Assembly: GCF_021134715.1 (NCBI RefSeq)
Contig: NC_060028.1
Span: forward strand, 22,501 to 86,500
DNA from: Daphnia pulex
Taxonomy: Eukaryota; Arthropoda; Branchiopoda; Diplostraca; Daphniidae
Direction of reading: 5' to 3'
Length of the DNA stretch: 64,000 nucleotides
The translations under genes were made by a program, and so were the position numbers. The notes under the pieces are model-generated. The model saw nothing but the letters and a program-made list of their open reading frames with translations. It was not told the DNA's origin and did no database searches. Within the stretch, counting starts at the first letter, position 1, and every line of letters starts with the position of its first letter. Below, piece by piece: positions 34,412-45,087 of the stretch.

Positions 34412-34468
34412 AAACCTTACAGCACAGATTATGAAAAGCGCTTATAATTTCCTTTGTACTTGAGCTTT

Positions 34469-34645
34469 TTATTTATCTGTGACACTTATGGTGGAGATAT
34501 CACTGCATTGCTTTTTTTTTTTTGTTTTGGCAGAACTGATCTCTTGAACCACTTCCATCCCCTTTACAACTCGCCCAAATGCGTTTTGTTTATTTCCAAA
34601 CAACAGTTGAAACAGTGAAATATCAAACAAAACAAAATACTGAAA
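34469..34645 (-). pseudogene. Last exon of a PPWD1-like cyclophilin
   Basis: On the minus strand NKQNAFGRVVKGMEVVQEIS followed by DISTISVTDK and a stop matches the end of cyclophilin-type prolyl isomerases. It is closest to PPWD1, which ends with NKHTVFGRV, KGMEVVQRIS and an IINITVK-like strand. Several residues between the last two strands are missing, and an A-rich run stands there instead. No earlier cyclophilin exons are present nearby. AATAAA overlaps the stop. It is tail to tail with the coiled-coil gene, whose stop is 58 bp away. Confidence 0.6.
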
Positions 34646-35188
34646 TAAACTTATGTGTATCAATTGTCTCGCATTTGAAATAGCCATATCTAATTCATCG
34701 GCAGACGACAGTGAACCCTTTCCTCTCAAAATCAAAATCAAACTTAAGCATACTTTGTCTGGCTGGAAACTTATCGAGCAGCGTTGTTCTCTGTCGGTCG
34801 TCGCTTCAAATAATGGAAACTGTTTTTAGTGAATGAAAGTCGTAGATGAATTAGACCACCGGGGCACCAGCACACAGAATGCAGCGATTTTTATGTCTAG
34901 TCGAGCTCTTACGACCTTCTGTCGGTTAAGTTTAGCGCTGCCCTTATAAAGAAGCAGATGTAGTACAGTACGTAATCACATCCGCCAACGACCAGTCCAC
35001 TCGGGAAATCCACGTCTTGAAAATACTTGAACACGCGTGATCCGAACATGAGTTATGAGTACCAATCCACTTTCACCCAACAGCAGCAGCGTTTGAGAAG
35101 CCGGACAAATTTCTTAGACCTACGCTTCCTTTGGGTATCGGATTAGTTTGAATCATTACATTGGTGATGAAAGTCGATCCCCTTATCA
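34646..35188. other. Intergenic, no gene seen
   Basis: Mixed-composition DNA with no supported frame. It separates the cyclophilin relic from the H3-variant promoter block. Confidence 0.5.
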
Positions 35189-35691
35189 ACAAAATTTAGA
35201 ACGGGAAAAGGTTGGGAAAATATCTTCACTGCAGCGACCGCGTCGCCAAGAATTTTGGTTATTTGCATAAATTATCTAGTTAATCTTATTATTTATATAC
35301 TCATTCAAAATTACTGCGTTATTTTTAAAAAATCAACGGCCCGAATCGTTTTGTTTACTTATTTGTTTTCATCGGAGAGACCCATCTAACGGTCATTTTA
35401 ATAGACTGAAATTTCACAAGAATAAGATGTTGTCTATAACGTAACGATATTTCTAGGTAATAGATATTAGCATTTCAGCAATAAAATAATAATTCCATCA
35501 ACTTCACCGACTTTTATTATCATTAAATAATTAATTAATTATATTTATTTCTGAAACCCTGCCTTCTCGCCGCCCTGGGCATAAGTGGCTTTAAGCCAAT
35601 CATAATTAAGACATTCTGAAACGTCCGCAAACACCCTATATAAACGAACCTCCACCACCTGACCACGTTATTGTGTATTCATTCGACGAAA
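35189..35691 (+). promoter_or_regulatory. Histone-type promoter block, copy 2, driving the H3 variant
   Basis: The CCAAT motif (TTAAGCCAATCAT, near 35591) and TATATAAA (35637-35644) are spaced as in a core promoter, with the ATG 48 bp after TATA. The block is nearly the same as 32364-32849, differing by small deletions and point changes. Only this copy keeps a canonical TATA. Confidence 0.8.
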
Positions 35692-36141
35692 ATGGCTCGT
35701 GAAAAGCAGACTGCTCGTAAATCTACTCTCGCGGCACAAATTGCTGCCATGAAGCAGGCCCAACTTGCCCGGAAGAAACTTACAGTAAAGGGATCGAAGC
35801 TTACTGTCCGTAAGACAGTAAAAGAGGAGGGTGCGAAGAAGAAGAAGGAGCGTTATCGTCCTGGTGCCCTTGCGTTGAAGGAGATACGTCGGTATCAAAA
35901 ATCGACGAATCTTCTTATCCCTAGACTTAGTTTTCAACGTTTGGTTCGAGAGATTGCCGAAGAATTCAAGTTGGATTTGCAATTTCAGAGCGGTGCCATT
36001 GGTACCTTGCAGGAGGCTAGTGAGGCTTATCTGGTGGGTCTTTTCGAAGACACCAACTTATGTGCCCTTCATGCTAATCGTGTTACCATCATGCCAAGAG
36101 ATATACATTTAACACGCCGTATACGAGGGTATAACAACTAA
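35692..36141 (+). CDS. Divergent histone H3 variant, intronless (149 aa)
   Basis: The core fold from [19 protein letters not shown] (about residue 54) to the end is plainly H3, with [21 protein letters not shown] and [20 protein letters not shown]. The tail is new. It keeps K4 and K9 in [11 protein letters not shown] (T3 is E) but then runs [20 protein letters not shown] and [20 protein letters not shown], so the usual K14, K18, K23 and K27-S28 contexts are gone and the protein is 13 residues longer than H3. Loop 1 has normal H3 length, which argues against CENP-A. The AIG at the start of helix 2 is the H3.3-type motif. K115 and K122 sites read N and R. Intronless structure, a TATA/CCAAT promoter and the stem-loop at 36174 make it look like a replication-dependent gene. 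It would act in chromatin; its specific role is unknown. Confidence 0.95.
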   Translation: MAREKQTARKSTLAAQIAAMKQAQLARKKLTVKGSKLTVRKTVKEEGAKKKKERYRPGALALKEIRRYQKSTNLLIPRLSFQRLVREIAEEFKLDLQFQSGAIGTLQEASEAYLVGLFEDTNLCALHANRVTIMPRDIHLTRRIRGYNN

Positions 36142-36173
36142 AATCCCATCTCAGACTACCAAACAAAAACAAC

Positions 36174-36189
36174 GGCCCTTATCAGGGCC
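36174..36189 (+). terminator. Histone mRNA 3' stem-loop
   Basis: GGCCCTTATCAGGGCC is a perfect 6-bp stem with a 4-nt loop, 33 bp after the H3-variant stop. It fits the GGYYCTTNTNAGRRCC histone stem-loop bound by SLBP. A purine-rich GGGAAAGGAATTG follows at about 36200-36212 and could pair with U7 snRNA. This implies 3' processing without a poly-A tail and S-phase-linked expression. Confidence 0.92.
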
Positions 36190-37100
36190 AACAGTTTAAT
36201 TGGGAAAGGAATTGCATCCATTCTAATTTATCTAAGAGGAGTTTTATAGAAAAAGAACCGCTGGTCGTTCATGAGATTTCGCACGTAAACATAATATATT
36301 CAGAGCTATAGAATATTCTAAGTATTCTATAGCGATAGCTCTGATATATTCTCAAAACAAAAAAAATATTCGCAAAATCGCTCCAAATCTGAACAAGTCT
36401 GTTTTTTTTTTTTAATTTGGCAACGTCGAGCAGACGAATGTTACACGTGCAAAAAAGAATACGAAAAATCGCCATCTCGTCGAGTTTACTTTACGACTTT
36501 ACTTTTGAAAACAGAAATAGTTAAAAGATGCATTATGAAAGAATCAATTATTGTTTGAATCTCTGGTTCTAGTTCAACATGGACTTGTAAGTTTTAAGAT
36601 TTTCAACTTCTTGTTTTGGTAGGTGAGAGTGGTAAACCCCTTGCCTGTGGTTATATTCCGTTTTGTTTCATCATCATATAAGACTAGATGGAGAAAAAAG
36701 TTTGTGAGCCACACTTGAACATACAGGAAATGCAAGATTGATGATTTCCACTTCCAGGTTACCAACTTTGATGAAAAGCATTTTTCTCTTTTCCCCGCCA
36801 GTCAGTCAACGGTGATTCAATATTTGTTCCCCATAAAGTTTCTTTGTGTTAAAACTAACATTGACAATTTTCTTATTCATAGGTAGAATTTATCAAAAGT
36901 ATAATCAAGACACCTTAAACAGTCAATCATAAGTTACCTAAATCGATTTTCCAAACTCAACAAGTGGTAAAAGCAGTAAAAGTAGGAATACCAGTCAGTG
37001 ACTGCCGATTCCTGAATGCTTAAACTAAAGTGTGTTGTAACTATACTATGTGCAAGAAAGAAAAGTTGTCGTATTTTCTAATACTTTTGAATCCAGTTTC
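36190..37100. other. Intergenic with a long imperfect hairpin
   Basis: At 36293-36350 an imperfect inverted repeat (AATATATTCAGAGCTATAGAAT against TATTCTATAG-CGATAGCTCTGATATATT) could form a cruciform of about 24 bp per arm. The rest is AT-rich. From about 36940 the diverged CUB-upstream block begins again. Confidence 0.6.
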
Positions 37101-37160
37101 ATCCTACCACGATGTAATAGGTGTAATGTAGTTGTAATATATATTACATCGTGATCCTAC
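37101..37160. mobile_element. 46-bp palindromic micro-insertion with 7-bp target duplication
   Basis: 37108-37153 has perfect 12-bp inverted ends (CACGATGTAATA and TATTACATCGTG) and is flanked by ATCCTAC on both sides (37101-37107, 37154-37160). Related blocks at about 30108 and 43938 read GTTTCATCCGACT-CAAGA straight through, giving empty sites. This indicates a very short MITE or MITE remnant. Confidence 0.75.
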
Positions 37161-38874
37161 AAAGGGAAACGAAAAGGGCCGTTCAGCTTTTCGACAAGTT
37201 GAGAGGGACCCAGAAAATTTTAACCCCAATAATCCCCTTAGTTTCTTCAGTCCGAACTCGTGTGGCGGGGAATAGATTTAATTCTTTAAATGCTCTCCAG
37301 TGTTAAGAATGTTAAAATTTATTTTGATGGGGTTTTGACCGTTTTGTATTGGTTTCCTTTTTAATAATTGAGGGGTTGTAGTTTTGTTTCTTTTTTTTTT
37401 TTTTATTATAGCCTTTCTTTTTGGCCGAATTGGAATTTTCGACGCAGGTGGTGGCCGCCGTGGATCACTGGATCCCCTGCCGGATGCGCAGCTTGGCGTT
37501 TCAGAACATGCTGGGTAAATAAATGTTTTTTTGTCTATTCGCTTTTAAAATTTCCCGTCCGTCCGTGCATTGAAATAGTTCTTTTGTGTCAATCATTTCA
37601 TTGTCTTTCCCTTTATTTGTTTTAGTGAAATTCCCATGTTGGGGCTGAGATAGTGTGGCGAGAGAAGCGGCCAGTGGCTGCCAATTTCTGTTGGCTCAAC
37701 CGGGTCCACTGATGAAATAGAAATAACAACTTATTATGTCCCAAACGCTTCCCGCCGAGCTGCCACTTGCCGTTGGGGGGAAATGATACGCTGCAATTAT
37801 ATCGACAAGTTCGTCCCCTTTTTGATCTATGAAGCGCTGGACCAACTGTCCATATTTAAGTATTTTATTTGAGAATTGTTTTTTTAAAAACATTTGTTTT
37901 CTTTTACAAAAATGACACCAAGGAAGATTGGAAGGGCTTTGTTTATTAACTAGGGTGGATTGGGACTACGTATTAGCTGTCGTTTATTATCTCATGCCGG
38001 ACAACATTAGAATAGAAATAATAGGCTTTCAACATGCAATGCAATGAAAAAGACAAGAGCTGAAATACCTACGAGATACGGACATAGTGCGAGCCCAATT
38101 TTGAAATTTGACGTCGGTCTCGAATGACTTGATTAGAACCTGCCACGCCTTTTTCTGTAGGTTGGATTAAACTTTAAATTCTACGAATTGAAGACGAAAT
38201 TAAAGAAAAAAGGGATTTTAACTAACCGTTTTTAAGTGTGTTGACCAATCAATGCGACCAAAAATGATTCGATTGTACAAGACCAAAAGTGTGCGGCTGT
38301 AGCCGACCGATTTGTGTCGACTACTGTCGTAATTGTCATTCGTTTGGTTCGAGTGGCAAGTTTAAATCAGAGGGTGGTGTCGGGAGGGGGTTGGAGCTCA
38401 TTAATCACCCGAGCGGAAAACAGACGCGTGCGTCATTTTTTCACCAGCAATGTAAAGCATCAGGTTTCTATAGAAATAAAAAAACAACTGCGAGAGCCAC
38501 ACACTTGTGGATTTTTTCCCTGTTGGACGACAAAGGGAATAGAGAATCAGCACGGGGCTTATCCTGGCCGGCCAGCAACAGAGAAACGCAGATGCTCATC
38601 GCAGACCTCATCATATTTTTGGGTGTAACTCTGCTCGTTTTAGTTTGTTCCCCAGTCCACCAATCAGAACTAGAGTTTGGGTTTTTTCTGGCTACGTGTC
38701 GCCATTTCGGTTGCCATTTTTCTGTCAACCTGGGACGACCATCCCAACTGTTTCTAACGTCCCTCCCTCCTTTTGTCCCCCGTTTCTATCGATAGGAAAA
38801 CTGAATACGACGGGCATTTAAATGACGACCCATTTCGTCGTTGGATTCATAAACCTTCGAACCTCCCGTAGAAA
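37161..38874. other. Upstream region of the 38875 CUB gene
   Basis: 37161-37480 continues the block shared with 30.1 and 43.9 kb (CTTTTCGACAAGTTG, CGACGCAGGTGG). From about 38290 the sequence resembles 44330-45120 upstream of the second intact CUB gene (TCCCAACTGTTTCTAACGTC, ATCGATAG), that is, a shared promoter region. Frames in this stretch are shadows of that non-coding similarity. Confidence 0.55.
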
Positions 38875-40642
38875 ATGAAGTTCTTTCCTATTTTCTTCCT
38901 TTTGGCTGTCGTCTTCCTTTTGGCTGTCGCTGCTGGGGTAAGTTGCGTCTCTGAATTTCTCGTTTGAGTTTCGATATTTAACCTCAAGCCCATTCCCACG
39001 TCCAAAACAGGAGGCCCTTGGCGAAATTTGCAATTCCCGGAAGACGACAACAAATCTGATAGCGAGACGAACTTGGCCCAGTCAAATTGCCTCGACGACG
39101 GCCAAACCGACAACCAACACGACGACGGCCAGTCCAAAGAGCACAACAACCGCAGAGTCATCCACTGTTTCGACGACAGCACCAACAACAACCACAACAA
39201 CTGCTGTGACAAGCACGACGAGCATCCCGTCGACAACCACCACAAAGTCCAGCAGCACCATGAGTTCAACATCAACAACAATGGCAACAACAACTCCTTT
39301 GCGGCCGATTTTTACATGCGCCGTTGATAAACCAGGTAATGAACATATGATTCGATTGCCCAACAAACATGAGGTTGAAACGACAAAGGAATCGAAATTT
39401 TTCTCGTTCAATTGAATCACAAATCTGACCGTCTCTACAAATCCATTGCTGGAGCGAAGCCTGCGGAAATATGTGCGGCGACGCGACGTCGGCGACTACC
39501 GGTGTTGTCCAGTCTCCCAACTTCCCCGGCGACTACGGCAATTATTATCAAAGGTATTGCGCTGTCACCATCACCGCCCCAGCCGGATGGATGATCCAAC
39601 TGAACTTCACCACCTTCAATGTGGAAACTGATGCGGCCTATGTTCAGGTAACGAAAAGAAATCGATACATTTCAAATGTTTAGCGTTCGATCCACATTTG
39701 ATTTGAAATTCTCAGATTGGTGGCGAAATGACTATAACCGGAAACGAAATTCCCGCTCTAGTCCCCGTAGCATCCGAGACCATGTTCATCAACTTTCTTT
39801 ACGCTGCCAGTAGTAAACCCACCAGCGCCGTATTCAATTGGCAGGCGACCCTTTCTGTGACGGTAAATTTCATTTTGCATCAACAATTCCTTCAACGATT
39901 ATTTTTTCCAGTTTCAAACGTCATTCAAACATTCCATTTTCTTAAACCTCGATAGAGCGACAGGAGTTCTTGTTCCGTTGGTAATCCAACATCAGGTAAC
40001 GCCCCCAATTATTTGATGAAATCACTTGAACTGTTAACTCGTATGAGGTAAAAAATGTCAAATGAACGAAATTGTTTTATTTTGTTTATTTGTCTCGTGA
40101 ATCTACGCGTCTGTGAATTTCAATTGCGGAAGCCTGCGGAACTATGTGCACCAATGCCACGTCAGCGGGCACCGGTGTTGTCCAGTCTCCCAACTTTCCC
40201 GGCGATTACGGCAATAAGCGAATGAATTCATGCTCCGTCACCATCATCGTGCCAATAGGAAAGAGAATCCAGCTGAACTTCAACACCTTCAATGTGGAGA
40301 CTAATGCAGCCGTTCTTTTTGTAAGTAAATCCATCGATTTGTATAAATGGAATTTCAGCATTTTAGTTCAAAGCCCAATTTTTTTTCTAGTGCACTTATT
40401 ATTTCAAATTTAGATTTTTAATTTTTAATTTTCACCGTATTCGGTGGAATAATTAGACTAATTATTTGACTTTTCAGGTTGGAGACAAAAACACGACTTA
40501 TTTGAACCTTGTAAGCGGAAACACAATTCCTGCAGCAATCACCACATCATCCAACGTCGTGTATATGATCTTTAATTCCTATGACAGTAGTAAACCCATG
40601 GACACCATATACAATTGGCAGGCGACTTACACTGCTGTGTAA
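38875..40642 (+). CDS. Secreted Thr-rich protein with two CUB domains (371 aa)
   Basis: Seven exons join in phase: 38875-38937, 39011-39335, 39460-39647, 39716-39862, 39956-39995, 40133-40320, 40478-40642. Exon 1 is a signal peptide (MKFFPIFFLLAVVFLLAVAAG). Exon 2 is a mucin-like Thr/Ser stretch of about 100 residues, a likely O-glycosylation region. Exons 3-4 and 6-7 each encode a CUB-like domain: CG-MC ... SAGTGVVQSPNFPGDYGN ... C-VTI ... IQLNF-TFNVET, then an ITG-EIPALVP half ending YNWQAT. The introns split both CUB domains at the same place, so one domain arose by duplication. CUB domains bind proteins or glycans outside the cell; the partner is unknown. TAA at 40640 and AATAAA at about 40743. 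This is the best-preserved member of the cluster. Confidence 0.88.
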
Positions 40643-41464
40643 CGGTACGGCATCTCACAGACTATCAAAATTTTAACTTCAAACGCCGGTTCAATTATTT
40701 TTTTGATGCAGACAACCACAACATCTCGGCTCATTTTAAGAAATAAAAACGACGACGGCCGATGAAATAAATTTCTTGACTTTTCCTTCACTCGCTGTGC
40801 TTTATTATCAAACACAGCGCCGTGATTCGAAATGATTTACATTACTATTTTATTATCAATTGGCAAACAAATAAATTTATTTAGTCCCTTAAAGTTCCTT
40901 TTCCTTCCTTATGCCGTTTCAAAAGTTTAACCTACTAGTCGACTCCTTTTGATGTCCTGCTCGATCGTGAATCCTCGTGACAAAATTGAATTTTTCAAAG
41001 GGATTTAAAATTCTCCAACGAAGATATGGGCGTGTTGCCGCAAGTGTTTTAACTTTAATTGCGATGGGCAGCAATTTGTGTGTTCCCTGGGAGCCCAAAA
41101 ATGTGACAAGGTCTAGTTGCAACTGGACAGGAATTCAGAAGCGAACGGCATTTGCATGATGGATTATATAAAACTCTTTGGCTTTGATGCGTTCGAGTTG
41201 GTAGAATCCCCATACCGTACAAAGTTTAAATGCCATTCGTTTGTTTGAGTAAAACTAATATTGGCAATTTTCGTATTTGTAGGTAGAAGTTTAATTAATT
41301 TAGAATTTAAATTAACAAAAATATTTGATTATTTTAATTGCTCCTTGAAAAAATCAGTCCGTCACGATGCTGGGACGAAAAAATGGGAAAAATCAGACGT
41401 AGAATCACAAAGGCCCTGCAGTTGCGTTCACTTCACACCCACCAACGCACCGGCCAACCCAGGC
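40643..41464. other. Intergenic, 3' flank of CUB gene
   Basis: Holds the poly-A signal (about 40743) and AT-rich DNA. A short plus-strand frame near 41400-41510 (FTPTNAPANPGHGC, CRYNGSHCLCYKVP) overlaps the inverted repeat listed next and may be an exon relic. Confidence 0.45.
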
Positions 41465-41516
41465 CATGGTTGTAGATATAATGGTTCCCACTGTCTGTGT
41501 TATAAGGTCCCATAAG
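41465..41516 (+). repeat. Left 52-bp inverted repeat flanking the THAP gene
   Basis: CATGGTTGTAGATATAATGG ... GTTATAAGGTCCCATAAG is the reverse complement of 42887-42938 at 51 of 52 positions. Weaker similarity continues on both sides, including GTGATCTTTGG-like and ATGATCTTTCC-like tails. Confidence 0.85.
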
Positions 41517-41667
41517 AAAAAAATTGAAAGTTCTCCGTCAATGATCTTTCCTCAGGGCATGGTTACTACGAAAGTGCTGCCATCTGCCCACACAATCTCT
41601 AACTGAATGGCTTACTGCAGAAACGAAGAATTCACGTTTTAATGGCGGAAATGCAGATTAATGTAAA

Positions 41668-42491
41668 ATGACACGCAAACCATGTTTCGTTTTTAATTGT
41701 AAATCTTCTTATAACAAAGAAAATGAAAGTCTTGCGTTTTTCCATCCACCGAAGTTGTGTCTAAATTCCTGGCAGGAAATTATTAAAAAGCCAGGACTCA
41801 CTTGCCAGTCCAGAATTTGCAGTATTCATTTTGAAGAGAACGACATACTCAAAGGGAGAGAAATTCAAGGCGTGTTTTACAGTTATCCGAAATGGAAATT
41901 AAAATCAGGTGCTCGGCCCAGTAAATTGCTAAGTATTCTCAAATTTTAATTATCCATGACAATGTTAAGTTATACTAATACTGCTAATTCTGTATGTTTC
42001 TAACAGGAAATGATGTCAGCGTACTCGAAAGACCTGCTGCAAAGAAGTATGTTCACAGTGATAGGTTTAAGTCACCATATCGAAATATAACAGCAAAGTC
42101 TAAAGCTGCTAATCCTAAGCTGCAGTTGGACAATCAATCATTTTTGTCGAATAACAACACCGATGTATTTATCCCATCACATGCAAAGAAGTCAACGTCA
42201 AATAGCATAGGTAAATTAAAAACTAAGTGTAATAAGATATTTTTTTAAAACATGACATGTTATGTTACAGCTATACACCAACTTGACGCTGAAAAAGGAA
42301 AAGTAAATGATATGGAAGCAGCTGAACCTGTGGCATTACCATGTGTAACAACAGAAGACATGTTCCAGGAACCTACTTCTGATACACTCCTACACATTCC
42401 ACCTGAAAAAGAACTACAATCTGAATCTGAATCTCAATTGAGAGTCCTTTTTTTTGTGACACACACCGTGCTGACTCGTATCCTTATTTAA
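41668..42491 (+). CDS. THAP-domain protein (221 aa), 3' end uncertain
   Basis: Exons 41668-41908, 42007-42210 and 42271-42491 join in phase. The N-terminus MTRKPCFVFNCKSSYNKEN ... SLAFFHPPKLCLNSWQEIIK ... CQSRICSIHFEEND is a C2CH THAP zinc finger (Cys6, Cys11 then CxxHF), a sequence-specific DNA-binding module shared with P-element transposase. The rest is Ser/Lys-rich, then acidic, with no transposase catalytic region seen. Exon 3 has a run of 8 T after GAGAGTCC. The annotated frame stops soon after it, whereas one frame over a long tail continues (MEFVQVRYHFESKRFQERNL ... NFKMAKLA), which looks like the genuine C-terminus. This implies a homopolymer error, an allele, or a real loss. Inverted 52-bp repeats stand about 150 bp upstream and 400 bp downstream. 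Confidence 0.8.
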
Positions 42492-42886
42492 TAATGGAAT
42501 TCGTACAAGTTAGATATCATTTTGAATCAAAGCGTTTTCAAGAACGTAATTTGGCAGAAGTTGATAGTAACGTGCGACAAAATTTCAAGATGGCAAAACT
42601 TGCTTAATTTTTTTTTTCTAAATGTAAATTGTATGTATGTTAATACACATTACAAGTTATAAATTGAACCAATGAAATCTATTGTTATCATCTGAAATTA
42701 ATCTTAATTAGAAAATCGTCAATCAATCTGTTTAACGGATGCGCAAAGCCGCAAAGTACGCATAGCTCTGATTTGTTTACGAGGGACTTAGAAAATTTCT
42801 GTGTTGTTTCAGTGTAAGCTTCCACCCTTCCAACACCAGGTCGCGGGGCTGTCGCAGTAACCAAAGATCACAAAAAAATCAGCTGC

Positions 42887-42938
42887 CTTATGGGACCTTA
42901 TAACACAGACAGTGGGAACCATTATATCAACAACCATG
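42887..42938 (-). repeat. Right 52-bp inverted repeat flanking the THAP gene
   Basis: This is the partner of 41465-41516 in opposite orientation; the two enclose the THAP gene in a 1.47-kb segment. On the minus strand it also reads YNGSHCLCYKVP, the same peptide as the left copy on the plus strand, so the repeat may derive from a coding exon rather than from transposon ends. Confidence 0.8.
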
Positions 42939-45087
42939 ACCCAGGCGGGCAGTTGTTGCATGGGCTGGCATTTGGCATGGACGAAAACGGGCAACGGGTA
43001 AGGGAATTAGAACATTTGTGGAACAAACAAACAAAACCGCTAGGAAAAGAGTTAGGAAAATAAATTTGAAGAGAAAATTGCAAAACGAATCTATTTTGAA
43101 AAAAAATATGGCAAATTGGCAATATCCATCAAGCACAAGCAGACGAATATAAGTTAAAACCAGAAGACAGAAATGTATGGATCTTGTGGCATGGTTGTAG
43201 CTGAAAAATTACCTGAAACTAGGGCTGTAAGCAGTTAGGCACTAAGCAACATGTATTTTAATGAAACTTCTTGCAAAAAATTAAGAAAAGTATAAACTTT
43301 TCTAGAATCTAGTTTACTATAGATTTGCAGTCTCTGTGGATCAATATGGAGTCGTTCAGTTTCAAAAAAGGTTGTGTCATAGCTGTTGAAGAAGAGTTCA
43401 GCAGGGTTGGGATTGGGATCCTTCATTGTGCCTTTTAAAATAGGTCCTTATTGGTCTTAGTAATCTTTGGGTTTACTCACACAGCTGGTTGACATGGAAT
43501 ACATCAACGTAAAAGTCTGATGGTTGTAAGCTAAATACGTCAAATTTTCATCATTTGTTTGCTCAATTCTCTGACATTTTAAACAGGTCTTATTAATCGG
43601 GTTCGATTTAATAATTTTAGAAGTTCAAAAATTTACATGCTAAAAGTCATTTGAAATATGTGAAACGACAACACCAGTCGCAACGAAAGAAACAACTTCC
43701 CCCACAACTTGTGCAACATTTATCATTGCCAAGAGCAGAGCAAACAACAACATCGACTGCCCCAACCACTTCATGATTACCCTACCAACACCTCAGAATT
43801 AATTGAACGTTAAATTGAGTTTCTGATTTCATTTACAGATATCTCAAACCATTGGCAAAAGCGTTATTCTAAAAGTAAGACACATTGGTAGATGTTTAAT
43901 CATTTTATCTAAACCTTGACTTTCCTTAAAAAAAAGTTTCATCCGACTACAAGAAAGGGACTGCTGAGCCTTTCGACAAATTCAAATCGAGTGCAGCCAC
44001 CCAATATCGTTCAGGTGGAATCGCAACTTCCGACACAGGTGCTGGACACGAGGTTTGACGTTTAAGAAAATGGGTAAATATATTGTTCACTCTATTCGCT
44101 TCTTAAATTTCACGTCTGTGTCTTTCTAGCCGAGCATTCCTCACCGTATTATTAGTTTCGTCAGATAGTTATTTAATTCATAGGCAAAGTAAAAGATCAT
44201 TTTAATTGAAAACGGAATTTCAGAATTAAAGACAACAGATTTTGACTAACCATTTCCAAGCGTTGACAATTAACTGCTACGAAATGATTGCCTGAAAGTC
44301 TGCGCCTGTAGTCGACCGATATATGTCGACTACTGTTATACCTGTATCATTATTGTTTTCTCTTTGAGCAGTCAGTTAAAGGCAACTAGTCACTCGCCAC
44401 ACGCAACGTGTTGGCAAACCAATGGTAGACGGGAGGTTGGTGGTGTCGGTGGAAAGGGGGGTATGCAGTTGCGATGAGGAGATGAGTTAATTAATTACCC
44501 GAGCGGAACACAGCCGTGTGCGTCATTCCCACTTGTTTTTGTTTCCATAGAGAACAATGTAAAAGCAGCAGGTTTTTAGCGAAACGAAAACTGCGACAAC
44601 GGCTGTGGCCTTGTTTTTCTTTTTTGTTTACCAACGCAGATCCCTGCTGGTCTGTTTTGGATCCGGTTCTTTCAAACATCTGCATCCGTTTTCAAATGGA
44701 CTAGATGGCTTTAAACTGGGAGGAGAATTTGATGACTAATGGGCACTCACGAATACCCCCCAGATGTGTGGATTCTATATGGCCGAGGGGTAGTGCGAAT
44801 CAGCACCGAGCTTATCTTGGCCGGCATCAATGAGAACACAGATGCAGACCTGATGGTGGGTGTCCTTGTGAGTTCCCTTCTCCTTGTCAATCAGAAGAAG
44901 AAGGGTTGTTTTTGTTTTCCTGGCAACCTGGCCTTCGAAAACAACCTTGGCAACCCAAATGCGGCACGTGCCGTGTTTGGGTTGCCAATTCCTATCAACG
45001 TGGCACGCAGATCCCAACTGTTTCTAACGTCCCTCCCTTTTGGGTCCCACTTCAATATCGATAGAGAAGAACCGGATCCAGCGGGCG
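42939..45087. other. Intergenic with CUB-family leftovers
   Basis: At 43668-43780 a Thr-rich stretch (TTPVATKETTSPTTCATF) resembles the mucin-like exon of the CUB family. At 43937-44050 the duplicated upstream block appears a third time (GTTTCATCCGACTACAAGAA). From about 44330 begins the promoter region shared with the 38875 gene. No intact gene was found. Confidence 0.5.

Noticed and set aside
35692-36141. Centromeric histone CENP-A
   Set aside because: Loop 1 has the length of ordinary H3 and the core is close to H3.3, so a CENP-A label is not justified although a centromere role is not excluded.
38289-38795. 168-codon frame upstream of the CUB gene
   Set aside because: The paralogous region at 44.3-45.1 kb does not keep the frame, so the similarity is promoter DNA.
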